NCBI RefSeq assembly: GCF_032362555.1 | Contig: NC_083535.1 | Span: 310,001-374,000 of the forward strand | Direction: 5' to 3' | DNA: 64,000 nt | Source of the DNA: Amyelois transitella | Lineage: Eukaryota; Arthropoda; Insecta; Lepidoptera; Pyralidae | Shown: piece by piece, positions 41,894 through 54,229 of the stretch | Layout: each line of letters opens with the position of its first letter | Position numbering within the stretch: the stretch's first letter is position 1 | Program-made: the position numbers and the translations under genes | Notes under the pieces: model-generated | Seen by the model: the letters and a program-made list of their open reading frames with translations, nothing else | What the model was told of the DNA's origin: nothing | The model's database searches: none

Positions 41894-42454
41894 GTGCACT
41901 TGAATTAGCTATTAATTCAAGTGCTATTAATTAATAGGAATGCTATAAAGCAAAAAGATACCTTTGTATTTGAACTCATCTTTTTGATATTATTAAGTGT
42001 ATAATAGTATTAGGATATACAATATCTTAGCTTATCACATCATCACACTTTACCACTTGACACACTATTGCCACATAATCATTTCTTAACATCTACTGTT
42101 TGCCAAAATTAAGTAAGTTCATTTTGCATTTTTAACTCTAACTTTTTGTAACTGTCACCAAGTTTGTGAGGCGGTTTTTTTTAACGCAGCGAGTCCCGCC
42201 TTTTGTCAGTATTGGATCGTGACTACACATTCAGTTGCCTGACTTGTGACTTCGCCGGCGAGACTCAGTATTCGCAAATATTTTATTCCTGTACTCGTCG
42301 TGGATTTTAAAAGTCTTTTCACTTTTTAAAATTCATGCCTTTATGTTGCATGTCACCACCTCCGGAGAGGAGCTCGGGATCAGCCTGAGACCAGGATTGG
42401 TTAACTCGGTTCTTTATCGGAAGCGACATCAATCCAGTCTTACCTCCGCAACAT

Positions 42455-42530
42455 GCATACATATAATCACGTCTATATCCCATGCGGGGTAGACAGAGCT
42501 AATCTTGTTGAAAAGCCACGCTTACCTCGC
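42455..42530 (-). mobile_element. Alpha tail fragment
   Basis: 'atacatataatcacgtctat' and 'ccatgcggggtagacagagc' only. Confidence 0.75.
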
Positions 42531-42601
42531 TTAAATACTTACATAAATGTGCAGGTTTTCTCACAATATTTTTCCTCGCAGTAAAAGCCAAATACCAAAC
42601 A

Positions 42602-42772
42602 ATCATACATACATACATACATAAAATCACGCCTCATTCCCGGAAGGGTAGGCAGAGACTTCCTCTTTCCACTTGCCACGATCTCTGCATATTTCCTTCG
42701 CTTCATCCACATTCATAACTCTCTTCATGCAAGCTCGGCGGTTTCGGGTACTTTTGACCTGACCCTTACAAA
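42602..42772 (-). mobile_element. LINE 3' end
   Basis: TATG tail at 42,602; coding part open through VKGQVKSTRNRRACMKRVMN; truncated at its 5' end. Confidence 0.87.
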
Positions 42773-43204
42773 CGACTAAAACAATAATGTACGAACATAA
42801 CTCAGAAAAAGTAATCGATAACACTTGAACCTGTATGTTACGCTTTTTATTCGGCCACCTTAACCATCGACGCTCAAGTCTCGGCAGCGCGTTATCTATC
42901 AGTTAGTCGTGTTCATTTATTTACAGAATAGTATAAATTAATTACGATTTACGTACGTGTCCTTTAATTTTCTCTCACGAGCAAGTAGTCAGATAGAACA
43001 AGAGGTGACACGATACGAACAGATACACATAATATTATTAATCAGTTATAATGAATTTTGATATATTAATTATGTAGCTACAGTTCTACATCAATTGCCT
43101 TTGCAGAAACCGAAATAATTATCTAGTATTCCAATCTCTATGATATCACCACATTACAAATGTGCAAATTATAAAAGAAACGTGAATGTGCACAATCGTC
43201 ACTA

Positions 43205-43328
43205 TATTCAAGCAAGCAAGGTTTAGGGTACTCTTGACCTGGGCTCTTTGGCCAGAAAGTACCTGAATTGATGAAGAGCATCTTACATACATAACATCAC
43301 GCTTCTTCCCCAACGGGGTAGGCAGATT
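43205..43328 (-). mobile_element. Degraded LINE 3' end
   Basis: 'acataacatcacgcttcttc' plus 'aacggggtaggcag', and further up 'gggtactcttgacctgggct', out of order and partly deleted. Confidence 0.55.
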
Positions 43329-43596
43329 GATCAAGATACATACATACATATGTTCACGTCTATATCCCTTGCGGGGTAGACAGAGCCAACAGTCTTGAAA
43401 AGCCTGAATGGCCACTTTCAGCTATTTGGCTTAATGATAGAATTGAGATTCAAATAGTGACAGGTTGCTAGCCCATCGCATAAACAAGAATCCCAAGTTT
43501 GTAAGCCTATCCCTTAGTCGCCTTTTACGACATCCATGGGAAAGAGATGGAGTGGTCCTATTCTTTTTTGTATCGGTGCCGGGAACCACACGGCAC
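43329..43596 (-). mobile_element. Alpha element, full length
   Basis: Tail 'acatacatacatatgttcac' and hairpin ending CGGCAC. The flanks 'ttgatcaaga' (43,317) and 'ttgatcaaga' (43,599) repeat, giving a ~10 bp target-site duplication. Confidence 0.93.
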
Positions 43597-43800
43597 CATT
43601 GATCAAGATCGTGCTATCTATTTTATTTTTTTCAAAAGCCTAGAGGCTAACTTCTCGAATTTCAGTTCGCTTCTTTTAAACCTTCTTATTGAACCTCAAA
43701 TTACATGTAGGAACATTATACAGTACTTACATACATTGTTATACGACCCTAGTATATACATACATTAATCAAATGACTCTGATGCGCGCTTGTAAACCAG

Positions 43801-43894
43801 ATTCACGTAATGTCATTGACGAAATCCAACTCGTCAATGACATTACGTGAATTTAATTTCATTGACTGTACACATGCCATGCAGTGTACAGTCA
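43801..43894. repeat. Two adjacent perfect hairpins
   Basis: Hairpin 1: 22 bp arms at 43,801-43,822 and 43,831-43,852, with an 8 nt loop (aatccaac). Hairpin 2: 11 bp arms TGACTGTACAC at 43,863-43,873 and its inverse at 43,884-43,894, with a 10 nt loop. Confidence 0.9.
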
Positions 43895-44957
43895 CCTCTA
43901 GATAAACATAAATATTAAACTTACTGTTTTTAACAAACCAATACATAGAGGGATCAAGTTCAAGTCTTTGAAGTCGGCTAAAATTATGAATTACATCTTA
44001 CACACCAATAAAATGATTTGCATTGTTTTCGTGAGAAAGAGGTGTAATTTTGTGTGTATGTATGTATTTTTTCCGAAATTCTGCATTTGTAAGTTGTCTT
44101 TTAAGACGATTATAGCAAGAGATTAATTGGTTCTTCTGAAAATAACAGTCTAAATAAAATCAGGGAAGTTAGTGCACTAAACTTCTATCTTTACATTGTA
44201 AGAGATAGATAGAAAGGTAAAACTCTTTATTGCACCATAAGAGTAAAACATACAAAACAGCACAAAACAGACAGAGATGGTACAAAGACGGAGTTATTGC
44301 TAATGCAATCTCTTCCAGTCAACCTTTGGGTGGAAGGAAACCAAACAGGAGATTGGCGTTACTGCAGAGCAAGATTAATAAATGCTTAAACATAATACAA
44401 TGCAAACAGAATATATAAACATATATAACACATTAAGACACATAAATACATAAAAATTACATATACCTACTACTACTCCATCCTATAGAGTAGAATTGAT
44501 TATACGATATTCACAATTATAATATTTAAATTTAGTAGCTTAAATTGTGTCAGTCACTCTCACAGGAAACGAAATTATCCTTTATTTTTCTAGTCCCATG
44601 AGAATATCTAAAACGGCCTATGTTCTAAATCGCATTAATAATTCACACAAAACTTTATCAAAATCATTACAGCCGTCATTAGCCGTGTAATCGTCACAAA
44701 CAGACAGACAGCTGTCAGCAACTTTCGCATTACAATATTAAATATGGATTCTGACAATTCCATCTCAAACTAACAAGTTAAATGTCGCATTCGAGAACAC
44801 TGACACATCATACGTAATAATCTGCGTTGACAGTTGTACAAAATACACACATTCGTACATACATACTAGAAAGACAGGGTTTAACAATGTCAAATTAAAG
44901 TAACGAGTAACGGCGGACGGTGCGAGTTTACCGTGTACGGGATGATCTTATTTATAC

Positions 44958-45240
44958 TTCACTAGCGACCCGCCCCGGCTTCGCATGGGTTGCATTCATA
45001 CTCAAAAACACTCATCTTGAAACACTCTACTTATTTTAAAAAAACGGCTTTAAAATCCGTCGTGGACTTATAGTTTTAAAATTTTTTACTATGTTGTGAT
45101 AGTTATTATAATATTTACAATTCGTAAAGTAGGCGGTTTGATATTAAATTAATTTACTTTAAACAGTACTTTGATAAGCCTCCACCTCCGCAGTTAATTG
45201 TGGAAAAGCCTGTCTTGGTGCAACCCTAAACAAAAATTCT
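44958..45240 (-). repeat. Interspersed repeat, partner of 29,990-30,120
   Basis: Starts 'cactagcgacccgccccggc' and contains 'ggctttaaaatccgt', the inverse of the plus-strand copy. It is longer at its inner end. Confidence 0.6.
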
Positions 45241-45309
45241 AATGTCTTGACCAAGCGGTTTGGGTGTTGTTTTGTCCGTCAGTCAGTCAGTTTGTTTCTA
45301 TACTGGGCG

Positions 45310-45560
45310 ATACATCCATACATATGATCACGTCTTTATCCCATGCAGGGTAGCTAGAGCCATCGGTATTGAAAACACTGGAAGGCCACGTTCAGCTTTA
45401 TAGATAGCTAAATGATGGAATTTATAATCAAATAATAATTGGTTGCTATAGCCCATCTCCCACAAGAAGAATATCGAGTTTAAAAGCCTAGTCGCCGTTT
45501 ACGACATCAATGGGAAATATATGGAGTGGTTATTTTCTAAAGTTCCGGAAACTACACGGC
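45310..45560 (-). mobile_element. Alpha element, diverged
   Basis: 'acatatgatcacgtctttat' tail to 'ccggaaactacacggca' hairpin remnant; many substitutions. Confidence 0.72.
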
Positions 45561-45869
45561 ATCAGGACATTACTTAAAATACAATCAATACAAACCACCC
45601 TGTATCATCGTGACGAACGCACAAAGATTTCAATGTCCCATCTAAAATAACTTATGTTTGACAGTTCAGTGAATGTCACTTTTTGGGTGCTAGCCAACAC
45701 GTCAGTATCGCAGGTAAAGCAGGCAAGCCGCCAATGATCGCTAACAATGGGCCTAGACATCGATTAGAAACCAGAGTTACGAAAATAGACGCTAAATGCG
45801 ACACTTACATTGCATCACTATTGATTACACGAGTATTTATAAGTTCAAAGTCTCATTAATTGAAGCGAT

Positions 45870-46040
45870 GTGAAAAATCACGCTTTTTTCCCCAGAGGGG
45901 TAGACAGAGGCTACATATATCCGCTTGTCATGATTCCTGCATGCTTCTTAAGCTGAAGCTTGAATGAATTATGAATGTGAATGAATTCACATTCATAATT
46001 CTCTTCGTGCTAGCTCGTCGGGTACTTTAGATCTGATAGA
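45870..46040 (-). mobile_element. LINE 3' remnant with inverted duplication
   Basis: 'aatcacgcttttttccccag' to 'cgtcgggtactttagatctg'. At 45,966-46,001 the segment 'gaattatgaatgtgaa' is repeated inverted after a 4 nt spacer, making a 16 bp palindrome. Confidence 0.65.
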
Positions 46041-48272
46041 AACTGTCAAAAAAATATATTTTGAATTTACCAATATCTAAATCGGGTATAGTCGTTTGAA
46101 ATTAAAAAAATAACATGTACGACTCATATATGAACATGCTTTGAGTCTTCCACGATTACAAAGTCGCTGACAGCAGGCAAGGTTCTATGAGCCGCAGTCA
46201 GTTCAAGATTAATTCTATATTTTTTCTACATACATATGTATAACGAAAATCTTTTTAACTATTAAAATCATCTATAATGCCCAGGTGAATTCATATTTTT
46301 ACAACTTTTAACCGGACTGAGAATAAAACCAAGAAGCCAGAGCAAACAGCTCTCGGCCACGAGACCATCAGATATAATTTAATATACTTTATCGGAGAAA
46401 TACTTGAAAAATAAAGTATTTCAAAGGCAGGTTGAGTCAACGACGCGCAAGTTTTCTCAATAAACTTATAGTGAACGCAAAACTTTCCACTTTTCATAGG
46501 TTTCAGTTAAGTCCATTGCTCGTTTTGTGAGGAGAGGTGAAAATTTCTATCATATTTCTTGCTTTAAATTTATTTCTTGAACTTTTATTTACCGAACCCA
46601 TAACATATTGAGTGGAGAACTATATTGAAAATTCTAGATTCAGTACAAAGATCATATTAAATTTCTTTGAGAATAGGGAATTTGTATCTCGAAGAATAAC
46701 TTGCAAGAGAGGATTGATGAATGTGGATGACCTAATGAAAAGAGGTCTGTTGTGTGAAACTAAAGACATGAGTCAAACCCCATGTTACCTATGGCTATAG
46801 ATCATCTATCGGATAGAATATAATCTTATACTGTATTAAAAACCTGTTGTACCAACCCCGCAAACGGTTGCTAGTATTAAATAAATTTATAATCAGTATT
46901 AAATTTGTGCTAACCTTACGACTTTATTAATACGTTAAATCGTGATAGTCTCAAAATACGCTCATCTCACAACAAACTAGAAAACATGAGTTATGTTGGC
47001 CAAGGTATAATTATTACGCATCTCAATGTTCTACTGACTTAAGCTGAGGTTTTACTTACGGCGGGCGGCGGGCAGCGGGCGACGACGCCGCAGAGCAAAG
47101 AAGATAGAAACGTGTAAAATAAAGCACAGCCAAATGGAGCTTTAGACTTTGCAACAATGACTAGGTAAAGTGCTAAAGTAGTGTTGGTTTTTAAGAAATT
47201 AAAAGATCAACTAAAAACTTTACTCGGTAATACTTCAGTTGATTTTTGTGTTGAGTTGATAAGATGGCTAAAGTTGTACAATAGGTTGTTGGTTCCCATT
47301 ATGTATTAAGTTGTTTTATCAAGATAAGAAACCACAAAAGCCTACTTTGTGCGTTGTCCAACACGCACATAGCCACTTCTTTATTCTTATTTTTAACGTC
47401 TCTAGGTTTTTCTCTTTCCATTTTCTTCTATAATACCAAACTGATTGCTGTAACTATTTGCCAAGTATCGCCATCAGTCAAGCCGACGCTTCAAACACCT
47501 ATATTTACATGAACGTCTCGCCTCAAAAATAATAGTCCCACTCTTCCGCCAATTGGAAAGAGTTTAGAGACAGCGACAGTTATTAATTGTTGTACATAAA
47601 TAATCTCCTATTGTTACTAGAGGCCGAAGGCCGGCGTGATAAAACAATGTTTTAAATGTGACGCTAAACAACAACACATCTTTAAATCAACGCTGACACT
47701 GAACTAGACACCATGATCCATTTTCTTGTGAGAAGAAATTAACAACTGGCAGGAAGATGTCATCAAACTCATGATTTTAATTGAATATTATTAAATAAGA
47801 ATTAGACAAAGAAGTGCATTAAACTATAAGTTTTCTATCACTGCAATAAACAGAAAAAGACTTCGTTAATGTAAGCCTCGTAAGTGGTAAAATAAACTAC
47901 ATCCTACTTATAAGTACTTATAAGAGAAAAACGCTCATACAAATCGCCAAATATAAAGCCTCACAGATTAAGAATTAACTTAACAGGTCAACTGCTGGAT
48001 GTATCCCCAGTCAGCCAATTAAATGTCAATCAGACACCAGCGTCATATTAGCAAACTCAATTGAACCACTTCTTTTAGCGGTACTAGGTAAAGTAAAAAA
48101 AAATAAGTCTTTGGATAGCTTTATGAATTTCGTAAGATTTTCGATAGCACTTTTACGAGTATAGTAATTTTAGAGCTCTTAGATGTGAAACTATAAAACA
48201 AAACAATAGACCGACGAAATAAATGTAACACATTTGTTCAAAGTCATCAAACGTACCTTGGAACTATTCCTG

Positions 48273-48280
48273 AATATATA
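48273..48280 (+). promoter_or_regulatory. Candidate TATA box of cluster gene 1
   Basis: AATATATA about 45-50 bp before the ATG at 48,325, leaving a short leader. Confidence 0.4.
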
Positions 48281-48324
48281 GGTGACTAGAGTAACTATTA
48301 ATATAGATGTCCGCAGCCTAAACA

Positions 48325-49587
48325 ATGAAGACATTATATTCGCATTTAAAAATATGTGTTCTTGTTATTAGCGCTACCTTGTCATTGTCAGCAGGGAAAG
48401 GAAAAGGTTCGAATACAACGACAGTCAAAGTAACTCGCAATGACACGGACGGACAAGCATTCTTTAAGAATATCGCCAGTGGAAAAAGTAAGTAGCGAAA
48501 GAGAGGCATTCTGCTTCCTATTATAATATTACGAATGGTTTGTCTAAATAAATAAAAGGACAATCTGACCACACAAAGTTTGATTAGTCGATCCTGTTAA
48601 CATGTTAAGAACTGTAGATAAAAAAAGGAAAATGTTGTGGAACTGTTAATGATAAAAGATAAAGAAAGTTTGACACGAGTTTTTCATAGTGATACTTTAG
48701 ACACTTAAGTACAAGTATTCTTTGATTAGTCTTAAAAACACTAATGAATTCATTTTTGGGTAAATTAAATAGTTATTATGAAAACAACGTACTTCGATTG
48801 GATTCCCTGAAATTATAAGAGCTTTATTTTCTTAAGCTGCTTCTTAACAAATATCTCTGATAATTACGCGTGGATAAAAAAAAACATTAAATGACTCGTG
48901 CAAGAGCGTGAAGTTTCAAAGTTTTGTTTTTAACGTGAAATGATGTAAACGCAATAAATCTCAAAAAAAAATTAAATTATCTTTCTCTTGCCGTGTAGTA
49001 CCAAGTTTTGATGCAAATGTCCAGATCATGTAAATATTAATATTTTAGAAATGTCCGAAAGACCCGAGTATTTGCTATTCACCGCGCCGTATCGTCTTTG
49101 CAAGGGAGGCTGCAACACGACCGACAACTCTTTCGTTCTCAAATTCCCCATCTACATCGGAAAGATGGCGATTGACACCTACAAAATTCATTATGAGAAA
49201 GACTGGAAGCGTATCCACGGGGAGAACCCTAGAGGTCCCTTCAGACGCAGGACTACCCGAGAGACTCCAACCACGTGCAACGATAATACCAAAATAGTTA
49301 CACAACTGAAATCTAAATCAACAGCCGAAATGTCAACAACTACTACTACTGCTACAACAACGACCACGACAACAACAACAGAAGCAACAACAACTATTAA
49401 AAGATTATTAAAAATTTGTCCCGTATACTCTAAAGATAGATGTTTGACGAAAGATGTTCAAACTGCAAGCACCGTATCGGCTACAAGTATAGCAGGCACT
49501 TTAATGAATTTAAATGAAAAATATACAAAAAATGCCAAATTTCTAAAAGAACTCATAAGACTTTCTGATAATGACGATTATAAATAA
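48325..49587 (+). CDS. Secreted Thr-rich protein, gene 1 of the 48-61 kb cluster
   Basis: Exon 1 48,325-48,487 (54 codons plus 1 base) and exon 2 49,049-49,587 give 233 aa; GGAAAAA|GTAAGT joins ttttag|AAATG in phase. A signal peptide is evident (hydrophobic ICVLVISATLSLS, residues 10-22). The mature part has two Cys pairs (LCKGGC and ICPVYSKDRC), sequons such as NTT and NDT, and a threonine tract around residues 146-170 that could be O-glycosylated. It is encoded by an ACA/ACT microsatellite-like run, so its length may vary. I recognise no domain and propose no function. A TATATA motif lies at 48,275, ~50 bp before the ATG, and AATAAA at 49,600. Confidence 0.78.
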
Positions 49588-49804
49588 ATTTAAGATTGTA
49601 ATAAAGTTAGTATTGTTTACATTTGTTTTTACTTTACCTGATATTTTAAGATTAATATTCTCGTAAATGTGCCATCGTTTAAGGAATTAGAAGATTCAAA
49701 AATTTTAATTTACAAATCAATACCAATATTTTTGAACCAAAGTCAGTTTTAAGGTAAAGTCTTGCAGCGTTTCTCAAACCACACATACATATAGAAATAA
49801 TTCG

Positions 49805-50062
49805 ACGGCCTCTGTGGCGCAGCGGTAGCGCGCTTGTCTGTGACACCAGGGGTCCCGGGTTCGAATCCCGGCCAGGGCATGATGAGAAACGAACTTTCTC
49901 CGATTGGCCTGGGTCTTGGATGTTTATCTATATAAGTATTTATTATAAAATATAGTATCGTTGAGTTAGTATCTCGTAACACAAGTCTCGAACTTACTTC
50001 GAGGCTAACTCAATCAGTGTAATTTGTCCCGTATATATTTATTTATTTATTTATTTATTTAT
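49805..50062 (+). mobile_element. tRNA-derived SINE, best-preserved copy
   Basis: Head GCCTCTGTGGCGCAGCGGTA with box B GGTTCGAATCCCGGCCAGGG. The body matches the copies at 8,195 and 38,925. The 3' end is (TTTA)n. Confidence 0.92.
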
Positions 50063-50591
50063 AACCTAAAATATTAACCCAAAATAAAAATTCTGAATCA
50101 GCAACTTAATCTTAGCTTATGCAGAGAACACGCATACGAGATTGAAGTCAGGTTTCTAGCAGTCAGTGGCCGGTAGTAATGCCTATTGTCATTATTTGAC
50201 ATCCAATTTGTGACATCCTTCTATTGCAAGTCCTGGAGCCATTTGATGTCCACCTTCCCTTCCTTTGAAAGAGGAACTTAAGACCGAATTGTGATGTCCA
50301 GTGTGAGTGCCAAAACCCAAAGAAACTTCTTTTAGAATTAGCCCAATCTGTGAGCAATACGAAAGGATTTGTGGTAACTAATTGATACACCACACCTAAA
50401 TTTTTATTTACTACCATACCATTGTATGAAACATCTCGAAGTTTTTTTTTACTTAAGAAGAATGTTTGGGATCCTCTTTAATTTCCTTGTAGTTTCCAAA
50501 AGGCTAATTCTCAGTTTTCTACACCAAGTTCTTTCTTTCAGATGTACGTTGTCTATCAGTCACTTCCGTACCTAGCTTCGAGTTTTATATC

Positions 50592-50882
50592 ATACATACA
50601 TACATACATAAAATCACGCCTCATTCCCGGAGGGGTAGGCTGAGACTACCTCTTTCCACTTGCCACGATCTCTGCATACTTCCTTCGCTTCATCCACATT
50701 CATAACTCTCTTCATACAAGCTCGGCGGTTTCGGGTACTTTTGACCTGACCCTTTACCAGGACGTCCTTAATTTGATCAAGATACGTTCGTCTAGGTCTT
50801 CCCACTCCGACCTTTCCCTCCACACTCTCCTTGTATATCTGCTTAGTCAACCTGCTTTCATTCATCCTCTCCGCATGACCGA
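50592..50882 (-). mobile_element. LINE 3' end, second longest
   Basis: Open from HAERMNESRLTKQIYKESVE through GVGRPRRTYLDQIKDVL to ...VVSAYPSGNEA and stop, with the TATG tail at 50,592. It ends ~40 bp before the acceptor of cluster gene 2. Confidence 0.88.
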
Positions 50883-50929
50883 ACTATCTTATAGTTTGAT
50901 ATCGATGATGCCAAATACTTTAATTTCAG

Positions 50930-52649
50930 ATGTTAACTCTAATTATGCTCTCCGTGGCTGTTGAAGCCAGCATCGAAACTGCCTGGAATAGGTTTCCTTG
51001 GTCAGAACCCAAGACTCAGATGGAGAACTTCTTTCGGAGGAACCCAACTATGTTTATTAAGACGCCACAAGTCCATTGTGAATGCCCTCCTTTCAAAGGT
51101 ACTCTTATACAATAATAATTTAAAAAAAACGCAATAGTAAGTATATAAGCTTAAATAGGTAACAAATATACAAAACAGTTAGGCAGAAATTGCAAAAACA
51201 AAGATACAATATAGCTCACCCAATCCATCGCCTCTTCCAGAAGGGGTCATTGGAGAAAAGTACTGAAAACCTTCATTATGCAGTAGTAGAAGTGTTGTAA
51301 TTAAGCATTCTTGCCGCCGGGGCAGCCCTCTCACTTGTTAAAACTTCCCTCCTCCGTCTTCATTCTAGTTAGGGTTGCCATATCAAAGCTAGCTTTTTGA
51401 TCGTCCGGCCTAAATTTACGGTTTCCGGCCTATCTGGTTTTTGTAAGGTTATTAATTTATTTATGTATACAAAATAGCAAGAACACAAATATTGTAGTAC
51501 AAATATACTTCTCATGTCAATAAAAAAAAATTCTTTGACCAACGTTTTTTAATATTTGGGATCAAGTAATTACATAAGATATTATCTTAGACAAAATACG
51601 GGTATTTTCACAATCTATAAAGAATTTCACGTAAAAGGCGAAAAAGATTGAGTCATTCTCAAAGTAAGTTCCAAACTTACGTTCTGAAATACCAACTCAA
51701 CGATAGTTAAGTACATTATAACCCCAATGTCCGGAAAAACTATACGAATGAAAGTGCTAATAAACTTGAGATTCTTCGTTAAGGCGATGGTTTAGCAACT
51801 TGTCACTATTTGAATGTCAAGAACTAAACATAGCCTCCCAGTCTTTTCGAGATTTTGGCCCTGTCTACCCTGTAAAGGATAAAGATACGATTATATATAT
51901 GTCAGGCTTTTTTATCCAAATGTTGGGTTAAACCGGCAGGTTTCTCCGGCCATTAAATATGGCGATCTGGCAACCCTAATTCTAGTTTGTCCGTAGATTA
52001 ACAATTCACATTGTCTTAACTATTTGCAACTTTCAGAATTGCCAATGGATTTTAGCTGTCTTATTGAAATGGCCTACTTTTGAACGTGTTTCGAAGTTGC
52101 AGTCTTATTAATACCAAATAATTTTCTGACTGAATTCGTGCTGACTACAGAAATTTGAATTGTGTAGTATTAAGATTACTATGGTATTATAGCGTAAAGT
52201 TAGACGTGTGTGTTAAGGAAATTAAATCCTTATTCAATGAAGGCTACTCGTACTAACGTGCTATATAGAAATTTGACCCTTGACTCTTCATTCCCCTTAA
52301 GGGTTTAAAGAGAGTCAAAACCCTTTTTCCAGAATGCGAAGTGGAATTCAAGCCCAACGAGGATATGATAGAATTCCTCCACGTTCGAGGGATCATCAAT
52401 GAGACCAAGGCTCAGGAGTACAAGGCGGACCTCGAGCAACTGTCATCCACGAAGCAACCAATCAAAGCCAGGATCCTGGCAGCCAGGAGACGCATGAACC
52501 GGGCAGCCACGGATGAGGTGGAAGTTGATGGAGAACACTGCTGCTGCCCCCCTAGCAGCCTGATGATGCCTACCTTCATCACGGATCAGAAGTTCGATGA
52601 AGTCATTGGTAGAGTCGGGAAGAATAAGGATGATGAAAATGGACAATAA
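50930..52649 (+). CDS. Secreted Cys-containing protein, gene 2 of the cluster
   Basis: Exon 50,930-51,098 and exon 52,333-52,649 join as AAA G|AA TGC to give 161 aa. The N-terminus MLTLIMLSVAVEA is signal-peptide-like. Two short Cys clusters stand out, HCECPPF (residues 49-55) and GEHCCCPPSS (~123-132); the C-x-C-P-P pattern recurs in gene 6. The rest is charged and helical (PNEDMIEFLHVRGIINETKA). An AG acceptor (aatttcag) directly precedes the ATG, so an upstream leader exon, possibly adding a few residues as in genes 4-6, is likely but not found. The hAT-like element at 51,370 lies in its intron. AATAAA at 52,765. Function unknown. Confidence 0.72.
51370..51978. mobile_element. hAT-like non-autonomous DNA transposon with nested insertions
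   Basis: Terminal inverted repeats TAGGGTTGCCA and TGGCAACCCTA lie at the ends. The flanks are identical 8 bp duplications ATTCTAGT (51,362-51,369 and 51,979-51,986). An 8 bp TSD and this type of end fit the hAT superfamily. There is no transposase. Inside are a reverse SINE fragment (51,648-51,720) and an alpha copy (51,755-51,900). Confidence 0.82.
51755..51900 (+). mobile_element. Alpha element, partial, inside the hAT-like element
   Basis: 'gagattcttcgttaaggcga' to 'ggataaagatacgattatat'; diverged, with an internal loss. Confidence 0.65.
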
Positions 52650-52976
52650 ATGTGTTCAGTCTTATTCGTTTATAATTTAGACTGGAATTATTATCATATT
52701 TAAGTCATTTTAAATCAATAATTTATTTAAAATTAATGCAAATGATTAAAACACCACCTGCATTAATAAAATATTATAGATTTCTGTAGCTAGGAATTAT
52801 TCAGAAATTTATAATAGTTAGTTATAAAAATAATCCTAAAATGGCTATAATACGGTTTTTTTTTTTCTAAAATCGCAAATAACGTTTCTAACATCGGTTT
52901 TTATTTATTTCAATGCCGTTAACTTTCATAATATAAAATTCAATTTAAAACTTTACGACCCAAGTTGAGGTATCGC

Positions 52977-53694
52977 ATGATGTATAAACCATTCTTGTTA
53001 ATATTTTTCATAGCAAATTGTCGTTCGGAAATTGAAGAAATTGAACATCCAGAAGGTAGATCAGACATCTTACTTTTTTAAATAAGTTATGCCTCGTTTA
53101 TAAGAAATGTGTTATAGTAAGTAGAATAACAAGTTTGATAGATATTTTACTTTCTATTTTAATTTTTTTGCTATAATACCTGGGCTTTATCTTCGTTACT
53201 TGACTAGAATAGGCGAAAATATGTAATAGGTAATCTATTACAATGGGATACAATTTATCACTTGAAACACCACTAACCGCCGAGCTTGCATGAAGAGAGT
53301 TATGAATGTGGATGAAGCGAAGGAAGTACGCAGAGATCGTGGCAAGTGGAAAGAGGTAGTCTCTGCCTACCCCTCCGGGAAAGAGGCGTGATTTTATGTA
53401 TGTATGTATGTAACACTACTTATACATACATACATAAACTCACGCCTCTTTCCCGGAGGGGTAGGCAGAGACTACCTCTAATACTACTTATAATTTTATT
53501 ATATATATAATTGTATAGGAAAATAAAAAAATATAATTCCAGGTCCTTGCCAACAGGACGTGAAAGCTCCAATCGTGATCCAGCCAGTCATCATCAAGCT
53601 GTTCCGCTACCCCAAGTTTGACGTCCATCGGAGGAGATTGCCTCCAAGACACACTGACCAAATGCTCGAAAGCTATTCAGAATTCGAATATTAA
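52977..53694 (+). CDS. Small secreted protein, gene 3 of the cluster
   Basis: Exon 52,977-53,055 (26 codons plus 1) and exon 53,543-53,694 give 76 aa. The donor is CCAGAAG|GTAGAT, a phase 1 intron as in genes 1 and 2. MMYKPFLLIFFIANCRS is a signal peptide. The mature peptide is ~58 aa, with one Cys (GPCQQDV), a hydrophobic stretch (APIVIQPVIIKLF) and a basic patch (HRRRLPPRH). Two adjacent ATGs could both start it; I use the first. No family is recognised. The intron holds two oppositely oriented LINE tails. AATAAA overlaps the stop region (53,694). Confidence 0.72.
53275..53412 (+). mobile_element. LINE 3' tail in the intron of cluster gene 3
   Basis: Starts in RRACMKRVMNVDEAKEV and ends in TATGTATGTATG. 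Confidence 0.87.
53423..53478 (-). mobile_element. Very short LINE 3' tail with TSD
   Basis: Only ~55 bp ('acatacataaactcacgcct' to 'gcagagactacctct'). It is flanked by ACTACTTATA on both sides (53,414 and 53,482). Confidence 0.8.
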
Positions 53695-54229
53695 ATAAAT
53701 CATAGTATAGACCATAGGAAGTGTTTATTACAATTATGACATGACACATTTTATTTATCCTTAACAAGGCAACAATGTTTGTGTCCCACTATTGGGAAAG
53801 CGTCTCCCCTTTCTCCCTCCTAAGTTAAAATTAAAAATAAATATATTGAAATAATTATTATAAAAATATAAATATATTATTAAATTTATAAATGTATTAT
53901 TAAATATATAAATATATTATTAAAATAATTAAATTAAAATTATTATCGTTCAAAAGACAACGTGCGATGCAGGGCCAAACCGCTACTAATTTATAAATAA
54001 AACTAAATATAATAGTATACAAGTGATTTGATTTTATACAAGGCTAGCTTTCACAAAAAAAGATGTACATGTGAAATGTATCACTTATCAGCTAATTAGC
54101 TACCTGACGCGTGAAATAGCAAAAAGTTCTAAATAATTCTTACCAAGTTTATACTCAGGGTTTCACTGCAATAAAAAAAATTATTTTGCTATTATTATCG
54201 ACCCTTAGTTCAATTTACCCCTCGTGATA

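Larger units (their letters stand above)
41900..48270. other. 6.4 kb interval without a supported gene
   Basis: Holds scattered alpha and LINE fragments, a pair of perfect hairpins at 43,801-43,894, a LINE-like 3' fragment near 44,215-44,350 ('actctttattgcaccataag') and AT-rich unique sequence. Nothing coding could be supported. Confidence 0.55.
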
